Below are positions 23,802 to 33,494 of a stretch of 64,000 bases of DNA, piece by piece (the first letter of the stretch is position 1; each line of letters opens with the position of its first letter). Under the pieces are notes generated by a model. That model ran no database searches, had not been told where the DNA came from, and saw only the letters and a list, made by a program, of their open reading frames with translations. The stretch covers positions 62,001 through 126,000 of the forward strand of contig CAIQAB010000002.1 in assembly GCA_903869675.1 (NCBI GenBank), given 5' to 3'. The stretch comes from an uncultured Verrucomicrobiota bacterium (GTDB lineage Bacteria > Verrucomicrobiota > Verrucomicrobiia > Opitutales > Opitutaceae). The position numbers and the translations under genes were made by a program.

Positions 23802-25145
23802 TCAGGCCACCCGCTCCACCACCAAGGGCGGCGGAGTCGGGCGCTTCGGCGCAAGACGATAGGCGTCCTTGAAGTAATTCAGGGCCTGCTCGAGCTTCGC
23901 CTCGTCATTGTAATGGATCATCATCAGGGGCTCGCCCTGTTTGACTTGGGTGCCGACTTTCTTGATTTCCGAAACGCCTACCGCGTAGTCGATCTTGTCG
24001 CTGGGCTTGTCCTTGCCGGCGCCCAGGATATGCACGCCACGGGCGATCATGGCGGCGTTAATCGTGTGGACGTAGCCGCGCTTGGGGGCGGGCAACTTGC
24101 GGATATATTTGGCCTTGGGGAATTTCTCCGGATCATCGATGTAGGAGGCGTCACCGCCCTGGGCCTTCACCAAGTCCTTCAGTTTCTCCAACGCGCTGCC
24201 GTCGGTGAGGTGCCGCTCGACGGTCTGCTTGGCCGAAAGGGTGGAACCGGCGACGCCAGCCAGGCGGACGATTTCCATGCCGAGCTTTAACACGAGCTCC
24301 TTCATATCCTCGGGACCTTGGCCCTTCAGGAGCTGGATGGCCTCCTTGAGTTCCAGCGAGGTGCCGACGGTGTCGCCGAGCGGTTGGTTCATATCGGTTA
24401 CGAGCGCAACGCAGCGGCGTTTCAAGGAACGGCCGACGCGGGTCATGGCGCGGGCGAGCTGCTTGGCCTGCTCGAGATCCTTGATAAAAGAGCCGTTGCC
24501 CCATTTCACATCGATCACGAGGCCCTCGCTACCCTCCGCGAGTTTTTTGGAAAGCACGCTGCCGGTGATGAGAGGGAGGCTGGGGATGGTGCCGGTCTCC
24601 TTGCGCAACTCGAGGAACTTGGCGTCGGCCGGGGCGAGATCAGGGGTCTGGGCGCAGATCGCGCCGTTGATCTTGGCAAGCTGGTGGGTGAATTGATCGA
24701 CCGAGAGATTGGTCTTGAGGCCGGGGACCGAGGCGAGCTTCTCCAAAGTGCCGATCACGTAATCGTGCTCGGGACCGCACATCATGGGGACCACGACGCC
24801 GCTGGCCATGGCCAAAGGCACCAGAACGAGGGAGGTCTTGTCGCCCACCCCGCCGGTGGAGTATTTGTCGATCTTGGGCTTCGCGATCCCGGAAAGGTCA
24901 ATGACTTCACCGGAAAGCATCATCTCCTCCGTCAGGATAGCCGTTTCCTGGGCCGACATCTGCTGGAAGTATATGGCCATCAACAAGGCCGCCAATTGCG
25001 GCTGGGGCATCTCGCCATCCAGCGTGCTGTCGATAATGAAGCGGATTTCTTCTTGGTTAAACTCCTGGCCATCACGTTTTTTCTCGATCAGAGAAGTGAA
25101 CGATGGCTTGATAAACCGGCGTTGGGGGATGGTGCGTTTCGACAT
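23802..25145 (-). CDS. thymidine/pyrimidine-nucleoside phosphorylase family protein, variant active site
   Basis: 447 residues, the normal length for DeoA/Pdp. The fold is clear: DKYSTGGVGDKTSLVL, ELRKETGTIPSLPLITGS, VLSKKLAEG, IDVKWGNGSF and VTDMNQPLG. Family members cleave thymidine or uridine with phosphate. Compared with E. coli DeoA, the KHSTGGVGD histidine is Tyr, and the GRGLGHTGGTLDKLE signature reads GPEHDYVIGTLEKLA, while the arginine and lysine of the catalytic helix region are kept. Substrate preference may therefore differ. deoC and rbsK at 36.8-38.4 kb could consume the sugar phosphate product. Confidence 0.85.
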   Translation of the reverse strand: MSKRTIPQRRFIKPSFTSLIEKKRDGQEFNQEEIRFIIDSTLDGEMPQPQLAALLMAIYFQQMSAQETAILTEEMMLSGEVIDLSGIAKPKIDKYSTGGVGDKTSLVLVPLAMASGVVVPMMCGPEHDYVIGTLEKLASVPGLKTNLSVDQFTHQLAKINGAICAQTPDLAPADAKFLELRKETGTIPSLPLITGSVLSKKLAEGSEGLVIDVKWGNGSFIKDLEQAKQLARAMTRVGRSLKRRCVALVTDMNQPLGDTVGTSLELKEAIQLLKGQGPEDMKELVLKLGMEIVRLAGVAGSTLSAKQTVERHLTDGSALEKLKDLVKAQGGDASYIDDPEKFPKAKYIRKLPAPKRGYVHTINAAMIARGVHILGAGKDKPSDKIDYAVGVSEIKKVGTQVKQGEPLMMIHYNDEAKLEQALNYFKDAYRLAPKRPTPPPLVVERVA

Positions 25146-25272
25146 GTGTATTTAAAGAAAAGAAATAGGCGGGCCGGTAGGCCGGAAGCGTGAGACCCCA
25201 GCATAAACTGTGTAAAAGTCGAGCCTATAACGGGGCTTGCGCGGCGACTCCCCGGAAGCCTTCACTCGACTG

Positions 25273-27063
25273 ATGTCCGTGCCCTTCCACCTCGCCGCCG
25301 CTCTCGATGCAGGCCTGAAACAAGCCGCCGCCACCGCTGGCTTTGACGTCGCCCTCTTTATCCCCGAGGTGCGCGTCGCCGCCCCCCAGCACGGGGATTT
25401 CCAGGCCAATGGCGTGCTCGCCTACGCCAAGCAGACCAAACAAAACCCCCGCGCCGCCGCCCAGGCTCTCGTCGCCACCCTTCCGCCGGAACTTCTTGCC
25501 ATCACGACTGTTGAGATCGCCGGTCCGGGTTTCCTTAATTTCACCCTCCGCCCCTCTACGCTGGAAGCTTGGCTGGCCAACTTCGGCTCGGCCAAGACCC
25601 TCCAAACCGCCGCCGCCACCCTGCTAGCCGGCCAGACCTGGGTCGTGGACTATTCCTCGCCCAACACCGCCAAACAAATGCATGTCGGCCACCTGCGTTC
25701 CGCCGTCATCGGCGAAGCCGTGGCCCGCATCGCCGCTTTTGCCGGCGCGCACGTGATCCGGGATAATCATATCGGCGACTGGGGCACCTCCTTCGGCAAA
25801 ATCATCTGGGCGTATAAACAAGCCCTCGCCAAAGATCAGGCCGCCCTGGAGGCTGCTCTGGCCGAGACTCCGCTGGAGGAATTCGAGCGGCTCTACAAAG
25901 TAGGCAACACCACCGCCGACGCCGATCCAGCCGTGCTGGAGGCCTCGCGCGCCGAGCTCGTGAAACTCCAGTCCGGCGACCCCGAGAACATCGCCATCTG
26001 GCGCCGGATCGGCGAGGTATCCGTCGCCGCCTTCCAGAAAATCTACGACCAACTCGGCATCCGCTTCGACCACACCCTCGGTGAGAGCTTCTACAACGAC
26101 AAAGTCTCCGCCGTTTACTCCGAGCTGGTCACCTGCGGCGTGGCCGAAGAAAGCCAGGGCGCCCTGGTGGTTTTCCACGACGAAAACCCCCGCTACTCCC
26201 GCGAGGCCGAGCGGCCCAACCCCTTCATCGTGCGCAAAGCCGACGGCGCCGCCAACTACGCCTCGACCGATCTGGCCACCATCCTTTACCGGGCCGCGCA
26301 CTTCCGCGCCGACACCGCCCTTTACGTCGTCGACAAGCGGCAAGGCGACCACTTCGAGCAACTTTTCCTGACCGCCCAAAAATGGTTCGCACGCACCAAC
26401 CGGCCGCTGCTGCGCCTCGAACACCTGGGCTTCGGCACCGTGCTGGGCGAGGACGGCCGTCCCCTGAAAACCCGCAACGGGGAAAACATCAAGTTGAAGG
26501 ACCTGCTGGCGGAGGCGGTCGAGCGCGCCCGCCGCCTGGTGGACGAGAAGTCCGGCGAACTCGCCGAGAGCGAACGCACCGCCATCGCCGAGATCGTCGG
26601 CATCGGCTCGGTGCAATACGCCGACCTCTCCCAGAATCGCTCCAGCGATTACACCTTTGCGTGGGACAAAATGATTTCCCTTGAGGGCAACACCGCCGCC
26701 TACCTGCTCTACGCCGTCTCCCGCATCCACTCGATTTTCCGCAAGCTCGGGGCCAACCCGGGCGACGCCGCTTCCGAGGCCGGCGCCAGCCCGCTGGAAA
26801 GCCCCACCGAGCTGGCCCTGGCCCGCAAACTCGTGCAATTCGCTGACGCCCAGGCCCAGTGCACCGCCTCGCTGCGCCCCCACGTGCTCTGCCTCTACCT
26901 CTACGAGTTGGCCGGCGCCTTCAGCGCCTTCTACACCGTGGAAAAAGTCGCGGTGGAGGACCCCGCCATCCGCGCCCGCCGCCTGCGCCTGTGCGCCCGC
27001 ACCCTGTTGCTGCTCGAGACCGGCCTCGGCCTGCTCGGCCTGCGCACCTTGGTGCGCATGTGA
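25273..27063 (+). CDS. argS: arginyl-tRNA synthetase
   Basis: Charges tRNA-Arg. The 596 residues show the Arg-tRNA synthetase N-terminal domain (DVALFIPEVRVAAPQHGDFQ), the HIGH-like site NTAKQMHVGHLRSAVIG near residue 140, the degenerate KMSKS region around LKTRNGENIKLKDLL, and the C-terminal DALR anticodon-binding domain (NTAAYLLYAVSRIHSI to the end). The ATG at 25273 is chosen over 25237 because it sits just before the first conserved helix. It is divergent from the phosphorylase gene. Confidence 0.96.
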   Translation: MSVPFHLAAALDAGLKQAAATAGFDVALFIPEVRVAAPQHGDFQANGVLAYAKQTKQNPRAAAQALVATLPPELLAITTVEIAGPGFLNFTLRPSTLEAWLANFGSAKTLQTAAATLLAGQTWVVDYSSPNTAKQMHVGHLRSAVIGEAVARIAAFAGAHVIRDNHIGDWGTSFGKIIWAYKQALAKDQAALEAALAETPLEEFERLYKVGNTTADADPAVLEASRAELVKLQSGDPENIAIWRRIGEVSVAAFQKIYDQLGIRFDHTLGESFYNDKVSAVYSELVTCGVAEESQGALVVFHDENPRYSREAERPNPFIVRKADGAANYASTDLATILYRAAHFRADTALYVVDKRQGDHFEQLFLTAQKWFARTNRPLLRLEHLGFGTVLGEDGRPLKTRNGENIKLKDLLAEAVERARRLVDEKSGELAESERTAIAEIVGIGSVQYADLSQNRSSDYTFAWDKMISLEGNTAAYLLYAVSRIHSIFRKLGANPGDAASEAGASPLESPTELALARKLVQFADAQAQCTASLRPHVLCLYLYELAGAFSAFYTVEKVAVEDPAIRARRLRLCARTLLLLETGLGLLGLRTLVRM

Positions 27064-27133
27064 TTCTCCGCGCACCCAGCCGCTTGATTCGTCGTTGGAC
27101 AAGCCCGACGTCCCCCGCCTAGCTTAGCGTTAA

Positions 27134-27838
27134 ATGTCACTGTCCACGCAGGAGTTTTATATCCGCCAGGCCGATGAAACCGAGGCCCGCGGACCCTTCA
27201 CGTTGGAACAACTCACCTCGCTGGCCGAAAACGGGAAGGCCGACTCCGACACCCTGTATTACGACGCCGCGGCCGAAGCCTGGCTGACCATCAACACCAA
27301 CCCCGCCCTTCTCGAAGTCGTTTTTCCGGCCAGGAAAAGCCTGCGGGGCAAAGCCAGAACGTCCCCTCTTAACATCACCCGGGAGAAAGAACGGTCACTC
27401 GCCGCCAAGGGCCGCGCGGAGGAGACGCGCCCTCGCGCCGCCGGCATCGGCCTGAACGCCGCGATGGCGATTCTTTTTATCAGCGCTGCCGCCTACCTCC
27501 TGCCCCTGATCAATGTGGTCCGGACCGCCAATGGGCGCGCTATCCTGCCGGCCCCCTTCGCCTTGCTCGGCTTGCTGAACCTCGGCCTCGGGGTGTGCCT
27601 CGCCCGAGGCGCCGTCGCGGTGTATCCATGGGTGCGCTTCGCCGCCCTGCTCGGCCTCGGGTTCGCCGGCTCGCTCTTCGCCCTCGAAAACCAGTTCTAC
27701 CCGCTCGCCCTGACCGCCGCCGCCGCCATCGGCCTCTATATTTCGACCTTTGTCCCGCACCTGGCTGCCGTGCTCGCCGCGGCCGCCCTTGGGTTGGCCG
27801 GCGCCTGTGGTCTGGCCTACTATTTGTTCACGACCTGA
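27134..27838 (+). CDS. GYF_2 domain membrane protein
   Basis: 234 residues. The N-terminal 60 residues form a GYF_2-like domain: FYIRQADETEARGPFTLEQL, then GKADSDTLYYDAAAEAWLTI. A basic linker (about residues 68-105) is followed by four hydrophobic segments between residues 110 and 232. Such domains may bind proline-rich peptides or sense cytoplasmic partners; no function is known for this architecture. It starts 70 bases after argS and is followed 6 bases later by the YihY gene. Confidence 0.8.
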   Translation: MSLSTQEFYIRQADETEARGPFTLEQLTSLAENGKADSDTLYYDAAAEAWLTINTNPALLEVVFPARKSLRGKARTSPLNITREKERSLAAKGRAEETRPRAAGIGLNAAMAILFISAAAYLLPLINVVRTANGRAILPAPFALLGLLNLGLGVCLARGAVAVYPWVRFAALLGLGFAGSLFALENQFYPLALTAAAAIGLYISTFVPHLAAVLAAAALGLAGACGLAYYLFTT

Positions 27839-27844
27839 GCTCCC

Positions 27845-29404
27845 ATGCCTGCCCCCGGACTCCATCTCTGGCAACGCGCGGTCCAGCTTTACACCCGCGA
27901 CATCTGGCTGAATGAATACCTCGAGAACCGCTCTCCGCGCGGCCGGTTTTATGCCTGCTTGCGGGTCGTCTCGATCACCCTCACCGGCCTCATTGAGACC
28001 AAGTCCGCCAGCCGCGCCGCCTCCCTGAGCTTCTCCACCCTCCTCGGTCTCGGCCCCCTGATGGCCATCGCCGTGCTGGTGGCCGGCTTCGTGCTCGACC
28101 GACAGGACCCACACCTCGCGGTAAATACCCTCAACCGCCTGATCAAATTCGTCGCCCCGCAGGTCACCCAATACGAGGAACTCGAGGCCAGCCAGCCACC
28201 CGGGGCCAAACCCGTCACCCGCTCCGATGTCATCGCGGCCGCCAATCTGAAGCTCGCCCCCCAAGGTGCCCATACCCCCACCGGGCCAGACCCCGCCGCG
28301 CCCGCCGGGGTCGCCCCGGCCAAGGTCAACCCCGAGTTGATCGAGCTCATCGACGGCTTCATCGCCGGTTCGCGCAACAGCACCGCCGGCATCGTGGGCA
28401 TCGTCACGCTCATCGTGATCGTGCTGCAGTTGTTCACGTCGGTGGAAAACGCCTTCAACGAGATCTGGGGCGTGCGGCAGGGCCGTTCCTGGGTCATGCG
28501 CGTGGTCTTTTACTGGACCGTGTTGACGCTCGGCGCCGTCCTGTTTTTCGCAGTCGTAACCAGCCTCTCGGCCGGCGCCTATCTGAACCTTGTGGAGAAA
28601 ACCCTGCCCTTTGGCCTGGGCGCCACCCTCGTGCATTTTCTGCGCTGGTTGCTGCCCTCCTTGTCCGTCCTGCTGCTGATTCTGGTGCTAACCTTGTTCT
28701 ATAAATTCATCCCCAACACCCGTGTGTTGTGGCGCAGCGCAGTGGCCGGGGCCGTTCTGGTGGGAGTGCTGGTGGTAGCCAACAACTACCTCGCCTTTCT
28801 CTATCTGTCGAAGGTCGTGCAGCAGCGCAGCCTCTTCGGCTCCCTCGGCATCCTGCCCATCCTGATGTTCGGCCTCTACGTGTTCTGGTTTTTCCTGCTG
28901 CTGGGCGGGCAAGTAAGCTACGCCCTCCAAAACGTCCACTTCCGCAACAGTCAGGCCGCCTGGAACACCCTCGCCGAGTCGATGCGCGAACGCCTGTCCC
29001 TCACCGTCCTCCTCCGGGTCGGCCGGCGCTTCCGCGATTGCCGCCCCCCCTGCACCGCCAGCGAGCTCGGCGCCGAACTCGGCGTGCCCACTCAGATCCT
29101 GAACGAGTGCCTGAACCGCCTCGTCTCCATGAACCTGCTTTCCCCTGTCCCAGCCAGCAAAGGCAACGAGGAAAACGACTTGCGCTATCAGCCTGCGCGA
29201 CCACTGAACCACACCACCTTGGCTGATTTTAAACGCATGGACGACGATCACGGCGGAGATCCCACCGGACCCACCCTGACTGATATCGATCCGATCGTGT
29301 TATCCTACGACAAGGAGCTGAATGGCTTCCAGCGAGGCGCCTTTTTCCAACGCTCCCTCGACGACTTGATCACCGCCCACCCCATGCCGATTCACCCCGA
29401 GTGA
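27845..29404 (+). CDS. YihY/BrkB family membrane protein
   Basis: 519 residues. Typical YihY features are KSASRAASLSFSTLLGLGPL in the first membrane segment, SVENAFNEIWGVRQGRSW in the middle and LYVFWFFLLLGGQVSYALQN near residue 350, with six membrane segments in total. An Ala/Pro-rich loop (about residues 112-165) enlarges the region after the first helix. The C-terminus (RRFRDCRPPCTASELGAELG onward) looks like a winged-helix domain. The old label 'ribonuclease BN' for this family is not supported; molecular function is unknown. The gene is close behind the GYF gene. Confidence 0.85.
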   Translation: MPAPGLHLWQRAVQLYTRDIWLNEYLENRSPRGRFYACLRVVSITLTGLIETKSASRAASLSFSTLLGLGPLMAIAVLVAGFVLDRQDPHLAVNTLNRLIKFVAPQVTQYEELEASQPPGAKPVTRSDVIAAANLKLAPQGAHTPTGPDPAAPAGVAPAKVNPELIELIDGFIAGSRNSTAGIVGIVTLIVIVLQLFTSVENAFNEIWGVRQGRSWVMRVVFYWTVLTLGAVLFFAVVTSLSAGAYLNLVEKTLPFGLGATLVHFLRWLLPSLSVLLLILVLTLFYKFIPNTRVLWRSAVAGAVLVGVLVVANNYLAFLYLSKVVQQRSLFGSLGILPILMFGLYVFWFFLLLGGQVSYALQNVHFRNSQAAWNTLAESMRERLSLTVLLRVGRRFRDCRPPCTASELGAELGVPTQILNECLNRLVSMNLLSPVPASKGNEENDLRYQPARPLNHTTLADFKRMDDDHGGDPTGPTLTDIDPIVLSYDKELNGFQRGAFFQRSLDDLITAHPMPIHPE

Positions 29405-29488
29405 GTCGCCCCGCCCGCGTTACCCAACCCAGCGCGATTCGCGGTTGCCTGCCGCCACCGCAGTCCTTCAAAGTTGTTCTTTCCCCCT

Positions 29489-31189
29489 ATGATTTCCTGG
29501 ATTCAGCGCACCTTCCAACAGCACTTTAAGTGGGTCTTCCTCACCCTGTTGGTCCTCGTGATTACCTCCTTCGTGTTCGTCACGAATGCGTCCCGCGGCA
29601 TTGGCCGGTCCGGCGAACGCAAGCTCCCCTCCCGCCCCTTCTTTGGTCTGGATCTCTCCCGCGCCGAAGACCAGCGCACGCTCGCAGCGGACGCCCAGCT
29701 GAGCATCTACCTGCGCTACAACCCCCAGCGCCAAGTCCCCGAGGCCCAGCTGAGCCAATACGCATTCAACCGCCACGCCAGCCTGCACCTCGCCGATCAG
29801 CTGCACCTGCCCCTGCCGACCTCCGAGCAACTGGTGGCCCACATCCGCACCCTCCGCGCCTTCACCGACGCCAAGGGCGAGTTCGACGCCAAGCGCTACA
29901 CCGATTTCATCGACTCCCTCAAAACCAACCCCCGCACCACCGAGGCCGACGTGTCCCGCGTGATCTCCGACGACGTGCGGGTGCAGAACTTTGAAAAACT
30001 CCTCGCCGGCCCCGGCTACGTGATGCCTTCCGACGTGTCCGAGCTGCTGGTTAAACGCGATACCACCTGGACCCTCGCCCTCGCCAGCATCGACGGCTCC
30101 GCCTACGCCCCCGCCATCGACACTTCGGACGCCACCCTCACAAAGTGGTTCGAGACCAACGCCCGCCGCTACGAGATCGCCGAACGCGTGGCCGTCGCCG
30201 CCCTCCAGGTTTCCGCCACCCCCTTCCTCGCCGGCGTGACTCTCTCGGACGCCCGCATCCCCCCCCCCTACGACGCCAACCCCTCCGCCTACCCCGCCCC
30301 CGCTGGCAGCCCTGCGATCAAACTGGATCCCGCCACCGGCAAGCCCTCGGACCCCGAGGCCGCTTTCGCCGCCGCCCGCCCCGCCGTCGAGACCGAGCTT
30401 CGCAAAAAAGAAGCCGAGAAAGCCGCCCTCGGCGCCGCTTCCGATCTCACCGTCCAGTTGCTCGAGCGCAACGTGAAGCCCGCCGACCTAGCCGCCTTCG
30501 TGGCCCAACACCCCGGCACCACTCTCACCGAGATCGGCGCCCTCACGGCCGGCGCCATGCCCGCCGCTCTCGGCGGCAACACCGCCTCCGCCCAGATTCT
30601 CCCGGAGGCCGAGCGCCTCTCCGCCGAGCGCCCCTACTCCAATCCCGTCCCCACCCCCGCGGGCGCCGCCGTGCTCGTCTGGCGCGAGACCCTGCCCGCC
30701 CGCGCCCCCGCCTTCGCCGAGGTCAAAGCCACCGTGCTCGCCGATTACCGCGCCGCCGAACTTCGCCGCCTGTTCAACGAGGCCGGTCGCGGGCTGCAGG
30801 TCACCGCCACCCTTGCCACCAAACTCGGCAAACCCTTCGCCGCGGCCGTGACCGACGCCGCCGCGGCCGCCGGTCTGAAGGTAACCCTGAAGACCCCCAA
30901 GCCCTTTAATCTCTCCGGCAGCTTCCCCGAGGACCTCGATTACACCGCCATCCAGGCCCTCCAGAGCCTCTCCAAGGGCAAAGTCAGCGACTTCCTGCCC
31001 ACCGGCGAAAAGGCCGGCCTGCTCGTCTACGCCGCCGATCAACAGCTGCCCGTCATCGACCCCGCGAGCGCGTCCTACAAAGAATTGAGCACCCGTCTCG
31101 CCGATAACCTCGGGCAGGCCAACGCCCAGTCTCTGCTCGCCTCGCGCGTCGAGACCGAACTGGCCAAGTCCGCCCCCGCCGCGCCTTGA
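29489..31189 (+). CDS. PpiD/SurA-like membrane-anchored periplasmic chaperone
   Basis: 566 residues. MISWIQRTFQQHFKWVFLTLL gives a short cytoplasmic N-terminus and one membrane anchor, the layout of PpiD. A SurA-N-like helical region follows (VPEAQLSQYAFNRHASLHLA, TEADVSRVISDDVRVQNFEKLL), then a region where a parvulin domain would sit and a helical C-terminal part. I do not see a well conserved PPIase core, so it may act only as a chaperone for outer-membrane proteins. The ATG at 29489 is preferred over an in-frame TTG at 29474. It lies upstream of the zinc-ribbon and TolC-like genes. Confidence 0.8.
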   Translation: MISWIQRTFQQHFKWVFLTLLVLVITSFVFVTNASRGIGRSGERKLPSRPFFGLDLSRAEDQRTLAADAQLSIYLRYNPQRQVPEAQLSQYAFNRHASLHLADQLHLPLPTSEQLVAHIRTLRAFTDAKGEFDAKRYTDFIDSLKTNPRTTEADVSRVISDDVRVQNFEKLLAGPGYVMPSDVSELLVKRDTTWTLALASIDGSAYAPAIDTSDATLTKWFETNARRYEIAERVAVAALQVSATPFLAGVTLSDARIPPPYDANPSAYPAPAGSPAIKLDPATGKPSDPEAAFAAARPAVETELRKKEAEKAALGAASDLTVQLLERNVKPADLAAFVAQHPGTTLTEIGALTAGAMPAALGGNTASAQILPEAERLSAERPYSNPVPTPAGAAVLVWRETLPARAPAFAEVKATVLADYRAAELRRLFNEAGRGLQVTATLATKLGKPFAAAVTDAAAAAGLKVTLKTPKPFNLSGSFPEDLDYTAIQALQSLSKGKVSDFLPTGEKAGLLVYAADQQLPVIDPASASYKELSTRLADNLGQANAQSLLASRVETELAKSAPAAP

Positions 31190-31277
31190 GGCGGGTCGCC
31201 GGCACGGGAGTTGCGAAGTTTCCAGTTCGCCATTTCCTGGGCCTGCGGGTCACATCGATCCGCACCCTCCTCGCTCC

Positions 31278-31526
31278 GTGCCCCTCCACCGCTACGCCCC
31301 CGTCCCAAGCCCGTGCCGCCTGTGCGGCGACGGCTTCGAGCACCGGCAATCCGCGTCCGAACCCGATCTACACCATTGCCCGACCTGCGGCCAGGCCGTC
31401 GCGCGCGCCACGATCGAGACCGTGAATACTCCGAAACTTCTCAAACCCTTGTCCGTCTCCGACGCCAAGAACCTCGGCTTTTCCGTCTTCAAAAAAACGT
31501 CCTCCGGCGAATTCGAACGTCAATGA
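31278..31526 (+). CDS. FmdB-like small zinc-ribbon protein
   Basis: 82 residues, GTG start. Two CxxC pairs (PCRLCGDGF near residue 13 and HCPTCGQAV near residue 34) make a putative zinc ribbon like the FmdB regulatory-protein family. The C-terminus (LLKPLSVSDAKNLGFSVFKK) is conserved-looking but of unknown role. Its stop overlaps the start of the TolC-like gene by four bases (ATGA), so translation of the exporter is probably coupled to it. Confidence 0.8.
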   Translation: MPLHRYAPVPSPCRLCGDGFEHRQSASEPDLHHCPTCGQAVARATIETVNTPKLLKPLSVSDAKNLGFSVFKKTSSGEFERQ

Positions 31527-33160
31527 CCCTCCCCGCCCGCTCCCTGCTGCCCGCCCTCGCGACCCTCCTCGCCCTGCACGCCCAGCCCGGCAACCGCGCC
31601 GCGGCCGACGAGCCTACCCCTGCGGAAACCGGCCTCAGCCCCCTCTCGCCCCGCACCGAGGCCCCCGCCGCCCCCGCGACGCCCCCGGCCCCGCCTTCCC
31701 CCGTCGCCGCCATCCTCGCCGCGCCCGCCCCCGTGGTGCCCTTCGCGGAACCGCTGAAGATTGAGGCCGCCATCGCCCGCGCCCTCGAGGCCAACTTCGA
31801 TGTGCAACTCCAGCGCCTCACCACCACCGCGACCAGCGATACCGTGGAGATCGCCCGCTCCGATTACGACCCCACCCTCACCGCCTCCGCCTCCACCGGC
31901 CAGTCCCAGAGCACCCGCGCCACCGTCGACGCCAACGGCAACATCCTGCCCGTGCCAGGCACCCGCTCCGACGACGAGAATGCCCGCCTGAGCCTTTCGC
32001 AAAAAATCCCGCTCGGCGCCACCATCACCGGCACCACCCGGCTTAATCGTAACGAACGCACCCAAGCCTCTTCGAGCACGCTCAACCCCGCCTACAATTC
32101 CGACGTCGGCCTCTCCGTCCGCCAGCCCCTGCTAAAAGGCGCCGGCACGAGCATCAACAACGCCGCATTGGAACGCGCCCGCCTCGGCACCGCCCGCGCC
32201 CGCGCCGATTTCGCCGCCCAGGTCTTCACCGTCGTGCGCGACGTCGAGGTCGCCTACTCCAATCTCGCCCTCGCCCGGGAACAGGTCGGCATCCGGTCTT
32301 TCTCGCTCGAGGTGCGGAAGAAACTCTACGAGGAAAACCGCGCCCGCCGCGAGGCCGGCGTCGCCACCGATCTCGAAGTGCTCCAGGCCGAGGTGGGCGT
32401 CGCCACCGCCGCCCGCGACCTGCTGCTCGCCCGCCAGACCGCCCGCGACCGCGAGGACGAGTTGCTCCGCCTGCTGGGCCAGGAGACTTTTGAAAATCCG
32501 GTCGGCCCCGTAGCCCTGCCCCCGATCAACGAACCCGTGATCGACCTCGCCGCCAGCCTCGCCCGCGCCCGCGCCAACACCCCCGAATACGCCTCCGCCC
32601 TCGCCTCCATCCGCCAGCAGGAGATCGATGTAGCCTCGGCCAAGAACGCCCGCCTGCCCCAGCTCGATCTCGGAGCCCAGGCCGGCTACAACAGCACCGA
32701 TGCGACCGCCAAAGACGCCACCACCAACCTGTGGTCGGGCGACGGCTACAACTGGCAGGTGGACCTGTCCCTGAGCTTCCCCTGGGGCTTCCGCGAAGAA
32801 CGCGCCCGCCTGCGCCAGGCCCGCGCCGGCCGCGATCGGGAAGAGCTTCGCCTCGCCCAGATCGAGCAACAGATCCTCGTCTCCGTGCGCAACGCCGTGC
32901 GCGCCCTCGAGACCGGCGCCGAGAACCTGCGCCTCTCCACCCTCGCCGCCCAGTTGAGCGGTCGCGAATACGAGGTGGAAAAAGCCCGCTACGATTCCGG
33001 CCTGTCCACCTTCCGCCGCGTGCAGGAAACCCAGGAGGCTTTCGATCAGGCCAAACTCTCCGAACTCCAGGCCAAGGTCTCGCTCCGCACCGCCCAGGCC
33101 AATCTCGACCGCCTTGAGGGCAACGCCGCCGAGCGTTACCGGATCACCCTCGCTCCCTGA
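31523..33160 (+). CDS. TolC-family outer membrane efflux protein
   Basis: 545 residues. A signal peptide (about residues 1-28, ending near NRAAADE) and a proline-rich spacer precede the outer membrane efflux protein fold: a first repeat with EAAIARALEANFDVQLQRL, then a second with long coiled-coil segments (LEVRKKLYEENRARREAGVA, EYEVEKARYDSGLSTFRRV). Such proteins form trimeric outer-membrane exit ducts. No inner-membrane pump or adaptor gene is adjacent, so the partner is unknown. The ATG at 31523 is used; the frame is open further back to 31211 but that stretch overlaps the zinc-ribbon gene and has no signal peptide. Confidence 0.9.
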   Translation: MTLPARSLLPALATLLALHAQPGNRAAADEPTPAETGLSPLSPRTEAPAAPATPPAPPSPVAAILAAPAPVVPFAEPLKIEAAIARALEANFDVQLQRLTTTATSDTVEIARSDYDPTLTASASTGQSQSTRATVDANGNILPVPGTRSDDENARLSLSQKIPLGATITGTTRLNRNERTQASSSTLNPAYNSDVGLSVRQPLLKGAGTSINNAALERARLGTARARADFAAQVFTVVRDVEVAYSNLALAREQVGIRSFSLEVRKKLYEENRARREAGVATDLEVLQAEVGVATAARDLLLARQTARDREDELLRLLGQETFENPVGPVALPPINEPVIDLAASLARARANTPEYASALASIRQQEIDVASAKNARLPQLDLGAQAGYNSTDATAKDATTNLWSGDGYNWQVDLSLSFPWGFREERARLRQARAGRDREELRLAQIEQQILVSVRNAVRALETGAENLRLSTLAAQLSGREYEVEKARYDSGLSTFRRVQETQEAFDQAKLSELQAKVSLRTAQANLDRLEGNAAERYRITLAP

Positions 33161-33194
33161 GCGCGGCCGCTCGCCCTCCGGCCCCGCCCGCCCC

Positions 33195-33494
33195 ATGCCC
33201 AGCCCCCCGAACCGCCGCGCGCCCGCCGAGTGTCCGGTCTGTGGCGAGGCCGTGCCGCCCCGCGCCACCGCCTGCCCCCACTGCGGCGCCGACGATCGCA
33301 CCGGGTGGAATGAGGACGACACCCGTTGCGACGGGCTCGATCTGCCCGACCCGGCGTTCGCCGGGGAGGAGGAAAACGCGTCCCCTCGCCGCCCGCTACG
33401 TCGCGGGCCTCACCCGGTCTGGCTGGTCGTGGGCGCCCTGCTTTTACTCTGGCTCGTCCTGCTCGCCTTGGCCCCCGGCCGCGCCTGGTTCTGA
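33195..33494 (+). CDS. small zinc-ribbon protein with C-terminal membrane helix
   Basis: 99 residues. The N-terminus has two CxxC pairs (ECPVCGEAV and CPHCGAD) forming a zinc ribbon, followed by an acidic linker and a C-terminal membrane helix ([20 protein letters not shown]). The last 51 bases overlap the 3' end of the convergent helicase gene. No family name is assigned. It starts 34 bases after the TolC-like gene, so it may be the last gene of that unit. Confidence 0.75.
   Translation: MPSPPNRRAPAECPVCGEAVPPRATACPHCGADDRTGWNEDDTRCDGLDLPDPAFAGEEENASPRRPLRRGPHPVWLVVGALLLLWLVLLALAPGRAWF

Noticed and set aside
31211-31522. N-terminal extension of the TolC-like gene
   Set aside because: It overlaps the zinc-ribbon gene in another frame, is Arg/Pro-rich and would bury the signal peptide.
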